Part shown: piece by piece, positions 1-7,642 of the stretch
How positions within the stretch are numbered: position 1 is the first letter of the stretch
How the letters are laid out: each line of letters begins with the position of its first letter
Source: a virus
Strand: one strand, 5' to 3'
IMG/VR virus record: IMGVR_UViG_3300017960_000003
Span: 1 to 57,462 of that record
DNA length: 57,462 nucleotides
Notes under the pieces: model-generated
What the model saw: only the letters and a program-made list of their open reading frames with translations
Databases searched by the model: none
Told to the model about the DNA's origin: nothing
Made by a program: the position numbers and the translations under genes

Positions 1-123
1 AAGAAGCGGGCAACTCATTCCTCAACTTCCTGGTCATCGAGGGTGAGTCCGGGACGTATCACTTCGCGTTCAACCCGTCCCGAAACGGTGGCGCGTTCAC
101 ACTGAAGAACACCCCCAACAACG
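1..123. repeat. Left copy of 123-bp terminal direct repeat
   Basis: Bases 1-123 are identical to 57340-57462, read base by base. Reading through the join keeps the tail gene begun at 57069 in frame with the frame ending at 2729, so the molecule is circular in the assembly. An overlap this short is most simply explained by assembly of a circular or circularly permuted genome; a real short terminal repeat cannot be excluded. Confidence 0.95.
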
Positions 124-2729
124 GTGGCTTGAAGTTCGGCGTGGCATTGAACGACCACTCGTGGGCGTACACAAACACGGGCGGGGACATCGAGACGAAC
201 GGTACTGCGTACCTCGACGGTCTGCCGTACTCAACTTCAACCGGGAAGACAGACGCCTCCAGCCGGCCAGCGGGCGCGTACCTTCTCGGCGGCATCGGGG
301 GCAACGGGTATCACCGATGCGGACCGATCTACCTCTGGCGGCGAGTTCTCACGCCGGAGGAGATATGGGAGCTTCACAACGACCCGTGGGTGATGTTTCG
401 CCCGGCGGCGAGACCTGTTTCCCTGTGGGTGCCCGGTGGGGCTACCGCTCAGTCGATTACGGCCGCGCCGCTCAACGCCGAGGCCGATCTCCAAGCGACG
501 ACTCTTGATGTCGAAACGCCGCTCGCCCCGCTCAACGCCGAGGCCGAGCTTCAGGACGCGACTGCCGACGGTGAGGTGACGGAGACTCTCGCGTCGCTTG
601 ACATCTCGATGGACTTCATTGCGGCCTCGTTCAACCCGGGGCCCGTGTCCATCGCACCGGCGTCGCTCAACCCGGAGATGGACGTACCCGCTGCGACGCT
701 GCCTGCGCCAGACGCGCAAGTAGACGCGGACCCGCTCAACCCTGAAGCTGAACTCCCGGCCACGTCGCTTGACGCGGAAGGCTCGATGGCGGCCGCCCCG
801 CTCAACGCTGAGGCCGAGCTCATCGATGTAACCCATGACATCGACATACCGGCTGCACAGCTCAACCCTGAGGCCGAGCTTCAGGACGCGACTGCCGACG
901 GCGAGGCTTCGATGGCTGCGCCTCCTCTCAACCCTGAGGCCGAGATTCTCGACGCTTCTGCGACCGCGGAAGGGTCGATGGCCGCATCGCCCCTCAACCC
1001 GGAGGCCGAGCTCGTCGATGTAACCCACGATGTTGACATCCCGGCTGCACAGCTCAACCCTGAGGCCGACGTCCCGGCCACGTCGTTCGACGCTGAGGCT
1101 TCGGTGGCTGCGGCGCCCCTCAACCCTGAGGCCGATGTCATCGATGTAACCCATGACGTTGACATACCGGCTGCACAGCTCAACCCTGAGGCCGAGCTCA
1201 TCGCGGCGGTGGTCGATGGTCCGGGCGTAGTGGCTGGCGTCCCGCTCAACCCGGAGATAGAGCTGCCCGCTGCCGTAGCCACGGGCGGTGGCACGGCGCA
1301 GATAGACGCCGACCCGCTCAACCCGGAGATCGACATCGTCGCCGCTGTCGTGGCGACCGCGGGTGACGAACTCTGGGTCACGAAGCAAACGCTGCGACTC
1401 GTCGGGCGTCGCACGCCCACCGTGGTCCCGGTGGAGATCGACGGCGACACGGTCTTGCTGAGTCTCGTGCCACATAACTGGATCGCGCAGGTCACGGTCG
1501 AGTCGTCGTTCCTCACAGACGTCACGCGCTCTGAGACCATGCGTGAGGAGCGCGTCTCTCTCCGTGAGAAGCCTCTGCGCCTCGCAACCTTTCAGCACAC
1601 CGGGATGTCGCGCGCGGACTCAGCGCGGATCATGATGAACATGGCTCGCATCGCGAACGGCGGGGCACCTGTCCCGCTTCATTGCGACGCGACGCGGCTG
1701 ACGCAGACGGCGGGGCTCGGAGCGCAAACGCTGACAGGGGACTTCCGTTGGCGCCGCTTCTTCCCCGGGGCGCGTCTCGTCATCCATACGTGGGACGCAT
1801 CGGGTCGCCCGACGGATGTTGAGATCCACGCCATCGAGAAGATCTCCGCGGACCGCCAAGTCGTGACGCTCGTGACAACGCTGGCCGCGGCGAAGGCGTC
1901 AGGCGCGCGGGTGATCCCGCTGCTCGATTGCGACGTCACCGCAGAGTCTTCGGCGCAGGTGGTCAGCGATGCGAACGTCGACCTCACGATCACGTTCGCC
2001 GAGAAGCCCGGCGCGTCCTCGCTCCCGGCCACGATCATGGATGTGGCGCCGTGGCTCCAGCATCAAGACGGGCTGCCGATCCTTGACGTGTCGGGAGACT
2101 GGTCCGCCGGTCACCAACTCAGAGTCATGGCCTCTGGCGAGAGGGCTCGCGACGGTCGTGCCTCTGTGTTCGCAGCCACCGGAGACGCGCCGCGCTTCGC
2201 ACACACGATCAACTTGAATGCGCTCACTCGCGAGCGTGCGTGGGACGTCATCCAGTTCTTCGAGTCGCGACGCGGCCGGGCCCGGCCGTTCTGGCTGGTA
2301 GCTCCGCTGTCTCCGTGGACGTTGGAGAACGTGAACGGGACCACGATCAAGATCGCGCGCGTCGGGAACATCGAGGACGTCCAGGACTTCGTGAAGCACA
2401 TCGGCTTCGTGCTACGTGACGGGACCGTGGTCATCCGCACAGTGACCACCGCGTACGACAACGGGACGCACTTCCTCATCGGGCTACAGGGCGCTCTGCC
2501 CGCGTCGGTGACCACCTCCGCGGTTCGGCGTCTGTCACCGGCGTGGCGTGTTCGCATGGAGCGCGATGCGTTCACCGAGCGCTGGACCACGGACGGGATC
2601 TGCACTATGAGATTCGATGCCATCGACGTCGACGACGAGGACGCGCGCGTGACGCAGCTCGAGGACGATGATGATCGCACGCTGCTGGTGACGCGGCAGG
2701 TCGTCCGCGTGCTGGGAGCTCTCTCATGA
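1..2729 (+). CDS. Tail fibre/tip protein with LamG-like domain and PLNPEAE repeats, 3' part of gene spanning the contig join
   Basis: This is the continuation of the gene that starts at 57069; base 3 is the first base of codon 92, and the joined product is about 999 residues. The first ~230 residues look like a concanavalin/LamG-type jelly roll, ending in the phage-typical YLWRRVLTPEEIWEL and DPWVMFRP. Residues ~245-545 are an imperfect tandem repeat built on PLNPEAEL. The C-terminal ~450 residues form a separate domain that I do not recognise. It lies just upstream of a DUF2163-like gene, overlapping it by four bases (ATGA), so it probably sits at the tail tip and may contact host glycans. 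The role is inferred from domain type and position. Confidence 0.8.
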   Translation, partial: EAGNSFLNFLVIEGESGTYHFAFNPSRNGGAFTLKNTPNNGGLKFGVALNDHSWAYTNTGGDIETNGTAYLDGLPYSTSTGKTDASSRPAGAYLLGGIGGNGYHRCGPIYLWRRVLTPEEIWELHNDPWVMFRPAARPVSLWVPGGATAQSITAAPLNAEADLQATTLDVETPLAPLNAEAELQDATADGEVTETLASLDISMDFIAASFNPGPVSIAPASLNPEMDVPAATLPAPDAQVDADPLNPEAELPATSLDAEGSMAAAPLNAEAELIDVTHDIDIPAAQLNPEAELQDATADGEASMAAPPLNPEAEILDASATAEGSMAASPLNPEAELVDVTHDVDIPAAQLNPEADVPATSFDAEASVAAAPLNPEADVIDVTHDVDIPAAQLNPEAELIAAVVDGPGVVAGVPLNPEIELPAAVATGGGTAQIDADPLNPEIDIVAAVVATAGDELWVTKQTLRLVGRRTPTVVPVEIDGDTVLLSLVPHNWIAQVTVESSFLTDVTRSETMREERVSLREKPLRLATFQHTGMSRADSARIMMNMARIANGGAPVPLHCDATRLTQTAGLGAQTLTGDFRWRRFFPGARLVIHTWDASGRPTDVEIHAIEKISADRQVVTLVTTLAAAKASGARVIPLLDCDVTAESSAQVVSDANVDLTITFAEKPGASSLPATIMDVAPWLQHQDGLPILDVSGDWSAGHQLRVMASGERARDGRASVFAATGDAPRFAHTINLNALTRERAWDVIQFFESRRGRARPFWLVAPLSPWTLENVNGTTIKIARVGNIEDVQDFVKHIGFVLRDGTVVIRTVTTAYDNGTHFLIGLQGALPASVTTSAVRRLSPAWRVRMERDAFTERWTTDGICTMRFDAIDVDDEDARVTQLEDDDDRTLLVTRQVVRVLGALS
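466..1356 (+). repeat. In-frame tandem repeat region coding for PLNPEAE units
   Basis: More than a dozen imperfect units centred on PLN(P/A)EAE(L/I/V) are spaced mostly 19-22 codons apart, some alternating with IDVTHDxDIPAAQ. At DNA level the blocks around 820-880, 1012-1072 and 1138-1198 are nearly identical over about 50 bases. This is the kind of sequence that changes copy number by recombination. The encoded stretch is rich in Pro, Ala, Glu and Asp and probably forms an extended linker or shaft between the N-terminal jelly roll and the C-terminal domain. Confidence 0.85.
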
Positions 2730-3523
2730 GCGCACTCACCGACACGCACAAGGATCGCCTCACTCTCGTGGACTTCACTCACGACGATGGCTCAGCGAGG
2801 TACGCCGACTGGGACGTCGCAGCGGGCGCGTACGTTGCCACGCCCACGATGGACATCACCTACCCGCCGGCCACGTCGCTGCTCGACGAGAAGCCGGTCA
2901 AGATCGTGCTGCCGACGGATGACTGGCTCCACGCTCTGAGTAGCGGTGATCCACACCCGCCGGTGGAGTGCCGCATTCGCGTTCTGTCGCGCGGAGATAG
3001 CGGCCCGGACACACGCACGCTGGTTCTCGGAGACCTCGGTCGCGTCACGCGCAACCCGCGTGGGCGCAAGGATCGCGTGCGGCTGGAAGTGTGGAACGAC
3101 AAAGAGCTCCTCAAGACGGCGCTCGGAATGCCAGCGAACCTTCACTGCGAGTGGCGGCTCGGAGACTCCAAGACGTGCCAGATCACCATCGCCTCGTATC
3201 AGGAAACAGGGACGCTGGCGTTGGGCTCAGGGCCGAATGTCACGATCACGGGTCTCTCGTCTCACGCAGGCGACTCCACGTACTGGGTTCGCGGTCGCGT
3301 CATCCTCGGAGGTGTGGCGCTGACGATTCGCAACTGGGATGGCTCGACCGGCTTCGAGCTCGTGCGACGTCCGCCATCGGGGTGGGCGAGCCAGACCGTG
3401 ACCGTTCAGCCGGGGTGCGACAAGACGCAGGAAACGTGTGACGCCCGATGGAGCAATCTCGACCGGTTCTTTGGCGCAGGCTTCAGCATCCCGGCTTATC
3501 ACCCGGTGATCGAGAGGCCATAG
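2726..3523 (+). CDS. DUF2163 / BR0599-like tail protein
   Basis: 265 residues. The C-terminal part has the conserved signature of this family: PGCDKTQETCDARWSNLDRF followed by a short FSIP motif, with paired cysteines that may bind metal or form a disulfide. Family members lie in tail-tip gene blocks between the distal tail genes and an NlpC/P60 peptidase, as here and in gene transfer agents. The start ATG overlaps the preceding stop (ATGA at 2726-2729). The likely role is as a structural part of the tail tip or hub, inferred from synteny and motif. Confidence 0.75.
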   Translation: MSALTDTHKDRLTLVDFTHDDGSARYADWDVAAGAYVATPTMDITYPPATSLLDEKPVKIVLPTDDWLHALSSGDPHPPVECRIRVLSRGDSGPDTRTLVLGDLGRVTRNPRGRKDRVRLEVWNDKELLKTALGMPANLHCEWRLGDSKTCQITIASYQETGTLALGSGPNVTITGLSSHAGDSTYWVRGRVILGGVALTIRNWDGSTGFELVRRPPSGWASQTVTVQPGCDKTQETCDARWSNLDRFFGAGFSIPAYHPVIERP

Positions 3524-3993
3524 AGCGCCGCATACTTGCCGTGACGTCCAGCTGGCTGCGGACGCCGTACATGGCGGGGCAGTGCGCGAAGGGCGGAGGC
3601 GTCGACTGCGTCCGCTTCGTTGCTGCCGTGATCGACGAACTCCACGGTGAGGTGCGCATCCCGGCCATCAAGCTCCCGCAAGATGTCGCGTTCCACGCGC
3701 CAGCGACGGCGCGCGCGGCGCTGCGTCTCTTTCGGAAGGCGTACGAGCCTTTGCGGGTGGTACGCGACGGCGTCGTCGAGCCGGGCGACATTGCCATCGT
3801 GACGCTTGGGAAGGTGGCAGGACCGGGTCACGCTGTTCTCATCGGCGCGGAGCCGAACACGGCGTGGCACGCAACAGGTGACGAGGTTCAACGAGCAGGC
3901 ATCGGCGTTCTCACTCGCCCGCCTGCTCATCTCTACGGAATCTACCGAATCGAGGACAAGGACCGATGGCTCAAGTCTTCGTGCCATTCGTGA
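3448..3993 (+). CDS. NlpC/P60-family cell-wall peptidase (tail-associated)
   Basis: Up to 181 residues. The core reads WLRTPYMAGQCAKGG then VDCVRF, the NlpC/P60 Cys motif, with the catalytic His expected in GPGHAVLIG about 80 residues later. Such phage proteins cut peptide cross-links in peptidoglycan and are carried in the tail tip to help genome entry. The start is uncertain: the conserved helix ERRILAVTSSW needs sequence upstream of the only nearby in-frame GTG (3541), so either ATG 3448, overlapping the previous gene by 76 bases, or an ATA at 3520 touching the stop codon is used. The frame and peptidase identity are firmer than the start. Confidence 0.75.
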   Translation: MEQSRPVLWRRLQHPGLSPGDREAIERRILAVTSSWLRTPYMAGQCAKGGGVDCVRFVAAVIDELHGEVRIPAIKLPQDVAFHAPATARAALRLFRKAYEPLRVVRDGVVEPGDIAIVTLGKVAGPGHAVLIGAEPNTAWHATGDEVQRAGIGVLTRPPAHLYGIYRIEDKDRWLKSSCHS

Positions 3994-6680
3994 TCAGCAT
4001 GGGCCTGTCCTTCCTGGCAGGCTTCATCGCCGAGCAGACGCGGAAGAAGGGTCGTCGTGCGTCGCTTCAAGACGACAAGCCCACGACGATCGCATCTCGC
4101 GGTGCGTTCATCGCGTATCTACTCGGCGTTAGGCGGCTCGGTCCGATCTTCGCTTGGGTGGGTGACAAGACCAGCGGCCGCGAGCGCACGAGCTCTTGGT
4201 CCGGAAAGGGCGGCGGCTCCGAGACCAAGACCAAGAAGGCCACCGTCTACTTCGAGAGCGGGTGGCACCACCTCTGCGTCGGACCGGCCACGGCGATTCA
4301 TGCCATCTACGAGAACGGGAGAGACATCCTCGGCTACTCCATCGACTCGACGTCACACCCGAGCGGGACGACCGTCGACCTCGGGAAGTACGGGAAGTTC
4401 GACATCTACTGGGGCGAGACTGATCAACCGGTCAATACGTGGCTCGGCAACGCAACGCGTGTGGGAATCGAGTCGCGCTGGCCGTTCGGCTGCTACATCC
4501 AGTGGACCAAGAAGCGTCTCGGCACCGTGTCGCAGTGGCCGTTGCTCGACTACGTAGTGGAGGTGCGACCGGGCTACGCCGTCAATGTGACGGCTGACTC
4601 GGCGTGGATCGACCCGACGTTCACTCTCGGCTCTTACTCCGAGTCGTGCGACAAGGCGACGTCCGGCGCCGAAGGCACGGGGCGCTTCCGCGTCAAGGGC
4701 CGAAAGGCCACGAAGTTCAACGCGGGAGACCGGATCAAAGTCCAGGGAAACCACGCGAACAACGACGGCGACTACGTCATCAAGTCGATCACGGTCACGA
4801 CCGTCGGGTACAAGACCACGAAGACGAACATCTACGTCTACGGCGGAGTGACGACGGACGTGGCCAGTCCAGCGGGCACGATCACGCTGTACGAGTCGGA
4901 CAAGAACGGCGGCGCGAACCCGGCGTACGTGATCGACCAGCTCCTGTTCGCGACGCACCCGCACGGGCTCGGGCTCGACGTGTCAAACTACGACATCAGC
5001 ACGCTCGACGCTATCGCGACGGCGCTCGGCACCTCGGGTGAACGCCTGCCCGTGTCTTCGCTGGCCGTCGATGGTGAGGACGCGCAGTCGCTTCTGGCCG
5101 AGCTGCTACAGGACATCGGAATCGCGATGCGATGGAACGTGACCACCGCGCTGTGGGAGTTCCATCTGATCCGCGAGGAGACAGCGCGGCCGCAGGTGCC
5201 TGCCAAGCTGCTGCTCCCGCCGTTGCCGGAAGTGACCACGGTCCTCGACCAGCAGCGACCCGTGGACAAGCTCATCTTCACGTTCCCGTCGTGGCTCGAG
5301 CGCTTCAAGGAGTACACGCTGGTCGTGGACGACGACGCTCTCGCCGAGACGCGCGGGCGCCCGAGGCCGCGAACGATCCACCTGCCCACCATCATCGACA
5401 TCGAGACGGCCACGATGGTCGCGTCGCGTCGCGCGCAGGAAGCGCTCGGCGTTGTGACGGCGTGGCGGCTCGTGGTCCAAGGCGAGGCGTGTCTCCTGCG
5501 CCCCGGCGATAGCATCGACGTGGAAGGCATCACAGACCCGCTGCGCGTCATGTCGATCACCCACCAGCAGGACAGCGGTGCGGTGGAGATCGAAGCCATC
5601 ACCGACTACTATTCGGTCCCGGCCACGGAGGAGGACGCGCCTGCGTCGTTCACCCCTGCGACCGACATCGAAGAGGAGATCCTGCCGGACGAGGAGTGGG
5701 AGCCCATCGAGGTTCCGCCTGGCATCACGCCCGTGACTCCGCGGTATGGGATCCCGGTGCTGCGCCCGCTCGTGTTCATCCCCATCATTCGCGGCAGCGC
5801 CGCCACCGTGGGGCATGAGGTGTACATCTCCACGGACGACTCGACGTTCACCTCGCTCGGCGACGACGAGGGCGTGTACTCGGGCGGGCTGCTCGAGGAA
5901 GACTTCCCGCTCTCTGGCGCAACGCTGGTTGAGACGGGGCCCGAGTTCACTGCCGAGGGCGACGACATCGCGAGCGTCGCGCAGGATCTCAGCGCGGACA
6001 CCGAGGGGTGGCGCGCGGGCAAGCAGATGGTGTTCATCGGGAGCGAGATCCTGTTTGTCCGGGAGATCACCGCAGTGAGCGGGGACACGTACCGTCTGGA
6101 CGGCGTGCTCCGCGGTCGCCTCGGAACCGCTGAGGAAGAGCACAGCATCGACGACCCGGTGTTCATCGTCCCGTATGAAGACCTCACAGTCTACGGCGAC
6201 TTGCTCATGCGGCCCGGTGAGACCTACTACTTCAAGGTCGTGCCGTGGGGCAACCAGTCGATCCCGCTCGATGAGCTGCCGTCGAAGTCGATCACTCTCG
6301 TGGGCAACGGCATCGTGCCGCCGGCGGTCGTCAACCTCCGCAACGATCTCATGAACTCGTACTTCGCAGGAACAGACTCGCCGACGTTCGAGTGGACATA
6401 CCGCTTCGGCCGCGACCCGGGATCGGGTTCCGGCAATCAAGCTTCCGGCGAGGCGTGCGCTGCGAGCGCTGTTGAGGGCGAGTTCCTCATCGACGTTCTC
6501 GATGCGAGCGACGTCGTGAAGCGCAGCCTCACGGTGACCGAGCCGACCTGGCAGTACACGAACGCGAACATGCTGGCCGACTTCGGCGGCGCGGCCCCGT
6601 CCTCTTTCAAGATCAGCGTCGTCCACGCCGTTGGCGGTCGAGCCAGCGCCGCGACGGTGCTCACGATGACCAAGCACTAG
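3966..6680 (+). CDS. Large central tail hub / baseplate protein (host-specificity type)
   Basis: 904 residues. The N-terminus (VFVPFVISMGLSFLAGFI) is hydrophobic, as in phage tail-hub proteins of the GTA ORF15 / lambda gpJ class. It is followed by beta-rich segments (around residues 60-200) and a stretch at ~290-560 that matches the putative phage tail protein fold, including GLGLDVSNYDISTLDAIATA and LLAELLQDIGIAMRWN. The C-terminal ~300 residues look like fibronectin-type or Ig-like modules. It overlaps the peptidase gene by 28 bases and is the last large structural gene. It probably forms the tail tip and may determine receptor binding. Family assignment is by pattern and synteny. Confidence 0.75.
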   Translation: MAQVFVPFVISMGLSFLAGFIAEQTRKKGRRASLQDDKPTTIASRGAFIAYLLGVRRLGPIFAWVGDKTSGRERTSSWSGKGGGSETKTKKATVYFESGWHHLCVGPATAIHAIYENGRDILGYSIDSTSHPSGTTVDLGKYGKFDIYWGETDQPVNTWLGNATRVGIESRWPFGCYIQWTKKRLGTVSQWPLLDYVVEVRPGYAVNVTADSAWIDPTFTLGSYSESCDKATSGAEGTGRFRVKGRKATKFNAGDRIKVQGNHANNDGDYVIKSITVTTVGYKTTKTNIYVYGGVTTDVASPAGTITLYESDKNGGANPAYVIDQLLFATHPHGLGLDVSNYDISTLDAIATALGTSGERLPVSSLAVDGEDAQSLLAELLQDIGIAMRWNVTTALWEFHLIREETARPQVPAKLLLPPLPEVTTVLDQQRPVDKLIFTFPSWLERFKEYTLVVDDDALAETRGRPRPRTIHLPTIIDIETATMVASRRAQEALGVVTAWRLVVQGEACLLRPGDSIDVEGITDPLRVMSITHQQDSGAVEIEAITDYYSVPATEEDAPASFTPATDIEEEILPDEEWEPIEVPPGITPVTPRYGIPVLRPLVFIPIIRGSAATVGHEVYISTDDSTFTSLGDDEGVYSGGLLEEDFPLSGATLVETGPEFTAEGDDIASVAQDLSADTEGWRAGKQMVFIGSEILFVREITAVSGDTYRLDGVLRGRLGTAEEEHSIDDPVFIVPYEDLTVYGDLLMRPGETYYFKVVPWGNQSIPLDELPSKSITLVGNGIVPPAVVNLRNDLMNSYFAGTDSPTFEWTYRFGRDPGSGSGNQASGEACAASAVEGEFLIDVLDASDVVKRSLTVTEPTWQYTNANMLADFGGAAPSSFKISVVHAVGGRASAATVLTMTKH

Positions 6681-6690
6681 GAGACCGGCA

Positions 6691-7116
6691 ATGGCTCGAC
6701 CCACGCATGCGACGGTGCTCTCGTCTCACCAGAACTGGGACGCAGAGATCCGTGCCAACTTCAACCTCGTCTTCACGACGCCGATTCCGATCCCGCGCTA
6801 CGCTAACTCTGCGGCGCTTCCGGCGGCTGCGGACTATGAGGACTGTCTTGCGATGACGGCCGACACCCACAAGCTCTACCACAGCGACGGGACGTCCTGG
6901 CTGTTGGTGGACAACGCTGCCGCGGGGTCGGCAATCGCGGACCTCAGCGTCAGCGCCGTCGCGGATCCGTCCGACTCGCCGACGACTGCGGACAGCCTGC
7001 GCGACGATCTCGTCGCGACGACGCTCGCGGATCTCGCGACGGCGCACGGCGAGATCGAGAGCAAGATCAACGCGATCCTCGCGGCGTTGCGCGACCACGG
7101 GCTGATCGCAACGTAG
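6691..7116 (+). CDS. Small tail-fibre-associated protein
   Basis: 141 residues, starting ATG 6691 after a GGAGACCGGCA ribosome-binding region. Residues ~35-70 (NSAALPAAADYEDCLAMTAD, then YHSDGTSWLLV) resemble the short DUF2793-like or fibre-attachment segments found in phage tail proteins. The C-terminus (LADLATAHGEIESKINAILAAL) is a heptad-like helix typical of trimeric fibre or chaperone proteins. It is the last gene of the late operon before a regulatory spacer. The exact role is unknown. Confidence 0.6.
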   Translation: MARPTHATVLSSHQNWDAEIRANFNLVFTTPIPIPRYANSAALPAAADYEDCLAMTADTHKLYHSDGTSWLLVDNAAAGSAIADLSVSAVADPSDSPTTADSLRDDLVATTLADLATAHGEIESKINAILAALRDHGLIAT

Positions 7117-7118
7117 CA

Positions 7119-7135
7119 TGGCACCAAAGGTGCCA
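7119..7135. promoter_or_regulatory. 17-bp inverted repeat, left end of cassette A
   Basis: Perfect inverted repeat TGGCACC-AAA-GGTGCCA, three bases after the stop codon of the last late gene. It lacks a following T-run, so it reads as a protein-binding site more than an intrinsic terminator. It resembles the 18-bp TGGCCCCA palindromes at 35 kb and, like one of them, is followed after one base by the conserved 26-base element. Confidence 0.7.
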
Positions 7136-7136
7136 G

Positions 7137-7162
7137 GGGTAACTGGCAAATGCGCCTGCGGC
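7137..7162 (+). repeat. Conserved 26-base element, copy 1 (cassette A)
   Basis: Begins GGGTAACTGGCAAATGCG and ends CTGCGGC. It differs at one position from 35205-35230 and at four from the inverted copy at 35337-35362. In each case it starts one base after a TGGC-type inverted repeat. Function unknown; a protein-binding or replication site is likely. Confidence 0.7.
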
Positions 7163-7268
7163 GGGAGCCGCCTGTCTCGGCAAGAAGAGCTTAGAATAAT
7201 AGTACCTGGCTGAGGTCTACTTTCAATTCAACGTCCATACCTCGGGCGTTGGCGGTCCAGCCCCAGGG

Positions 7269-7294
7269 CGAGTTAGGCGCACTGTACGATACCC
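7269..7294 (-). repeat. Diverged inverted copy of the 26-base element (cassette A)
   Basis: Read on the minus strand it begins GGGTATC and contains TGCGCCT. It therefore shares the GGGGTA start and the TGCGCCT core of the other copies but has several changes and probably one indel. It abuts the inverted repeat at 7296-7312, making cassette A a mirror-image pair. Confidence 0.5.
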
Positions 7295-7295
7295 C

Positions 7296-7312
7296 TGGCA
7301 CCAACGGTGCCA
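7296..7312. promoter_or_regulatory. 17-bp inverted repeat, right end of cassette A
   Basis: Perfect inverted repeat TGGCACC-AAC-GGTGCCA, differing from 7119-7135 only in the spacer. It lies 34 bases upstream of the -35 box of the promoter that faces the early genes, a suitable place for an operator. Confidence 0.7.
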
Positions 7313-7346
7313 CCTGAGAAAATCTCGCCCGCCTACCGCTTTTCCC

Positions 7347-7375
7347 TGTACACCTACGCGTGGGTCGGGTACAAT
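7347..7375 (+). promoter_or_regulatory. Sigma70-type promoter P1 for the first early operon
   Basis: -35 TGTACA (7347-7352), 17-base spacer, -10 TACAAT (7370-7375). CTGAGAAAATCTC lies just upstream (7314-7326) and a small inverted repeat TGTCC-CTT-GGACA (7375-7387) covers the likely start of transcription. Drives 7424 onward. Confidence 0.7.
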
Positions 7376-7423
7376 GTCCCTTGGACATTGACACTTTCGA
7401 TTGCCGCACGAACAGGAGCCGAC

Positions 7424-7612
7424 ATGGAAAACACGAACGAGACGCACGACTGGCTGGCCGAGGCCGAAGCAGCTTTCGCGGCGAACCGCTGGAGCGACAG
7501 CGAGACGACGATCAGCGCTGAGCAGCTGGCGGAGGCCGAGGCGCCTCGCAAGCGGTCGTGCTTCCTTGACACGCTCGCCGAGGCAGTCGAGCGCTTCGGA
7601 CTCGAGAGCTAG
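7424..7612 (+). CDS. Small acidic early protein, unknown function
   Basis: 62 residues, rich in Ala and Glu, with no recognised domain. The start ATG 7424 is chosen because it follows GAACAGGAGCCGAC, the ribosome-binding leader shared with several other early genes. It is the first gene behind promoter P1 and immediately precedes the helicase gene. Small proteins in this position are often host-takeover or regulatory factors, but nothing in the sequence shows that here. Confidence 0.65.
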   Translation: MENTNETHDWLAEAEAAFAANRWSDSETTISAEQLAEAEAPRKRSCFLDTLAEAVERFGLES

Positions 7613-7642
7613 ATGACTTCCCACAGTGATAGGAGCCGACCG

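Larger units (their letters stand above)
7117..7423. other. Regulatory spacer between late and early transcription units (no gene)
   Basis: No convincing coding frame. In order it holds an inverted repeat (7119-7135), a conserved 26-base element (7137-7162), an AT-rich stretch with TTAGAATAATAG near 7191, a diverged inverted 26-base element (7269-7294), a second inverted repeat (7296-7312), CTGAGAAAATCTC (7314-7326), a sigma70-type promoter (7347-7375) and a leader with GAACAGGAG before the ATG at 7424. Confidence 0.8.

Noticed and set aside
466-1356. CRISPR array or non-coding tandem repeat
   Set aside because: Units are in frame, of variable length and translate to a consistent protein repeat; there are no unique spacers.
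237-1598. Long minus-strand frame opposite the PLNPEAE repeats
   Set aside because: It exists because the repeat codons lack reverse stops; its product is an Arg/Val/Glu repeat with no known fold and opposite to the operon.
7119-7135. Intrinsic terminator at the end of the late operon
   Set aside because: The stem is followed by GGGG, not a T-run, and the same composite occurs elsewhere as part of a mirror-image cassette.
7137-7162. Sigma54-type promoter in the 26-base element (TGGCA ... TGC)
   Set aside because: The distance between GG and GC is 11 bases instead of the strict 10, and the copies are inverted relative to genes at both loci.
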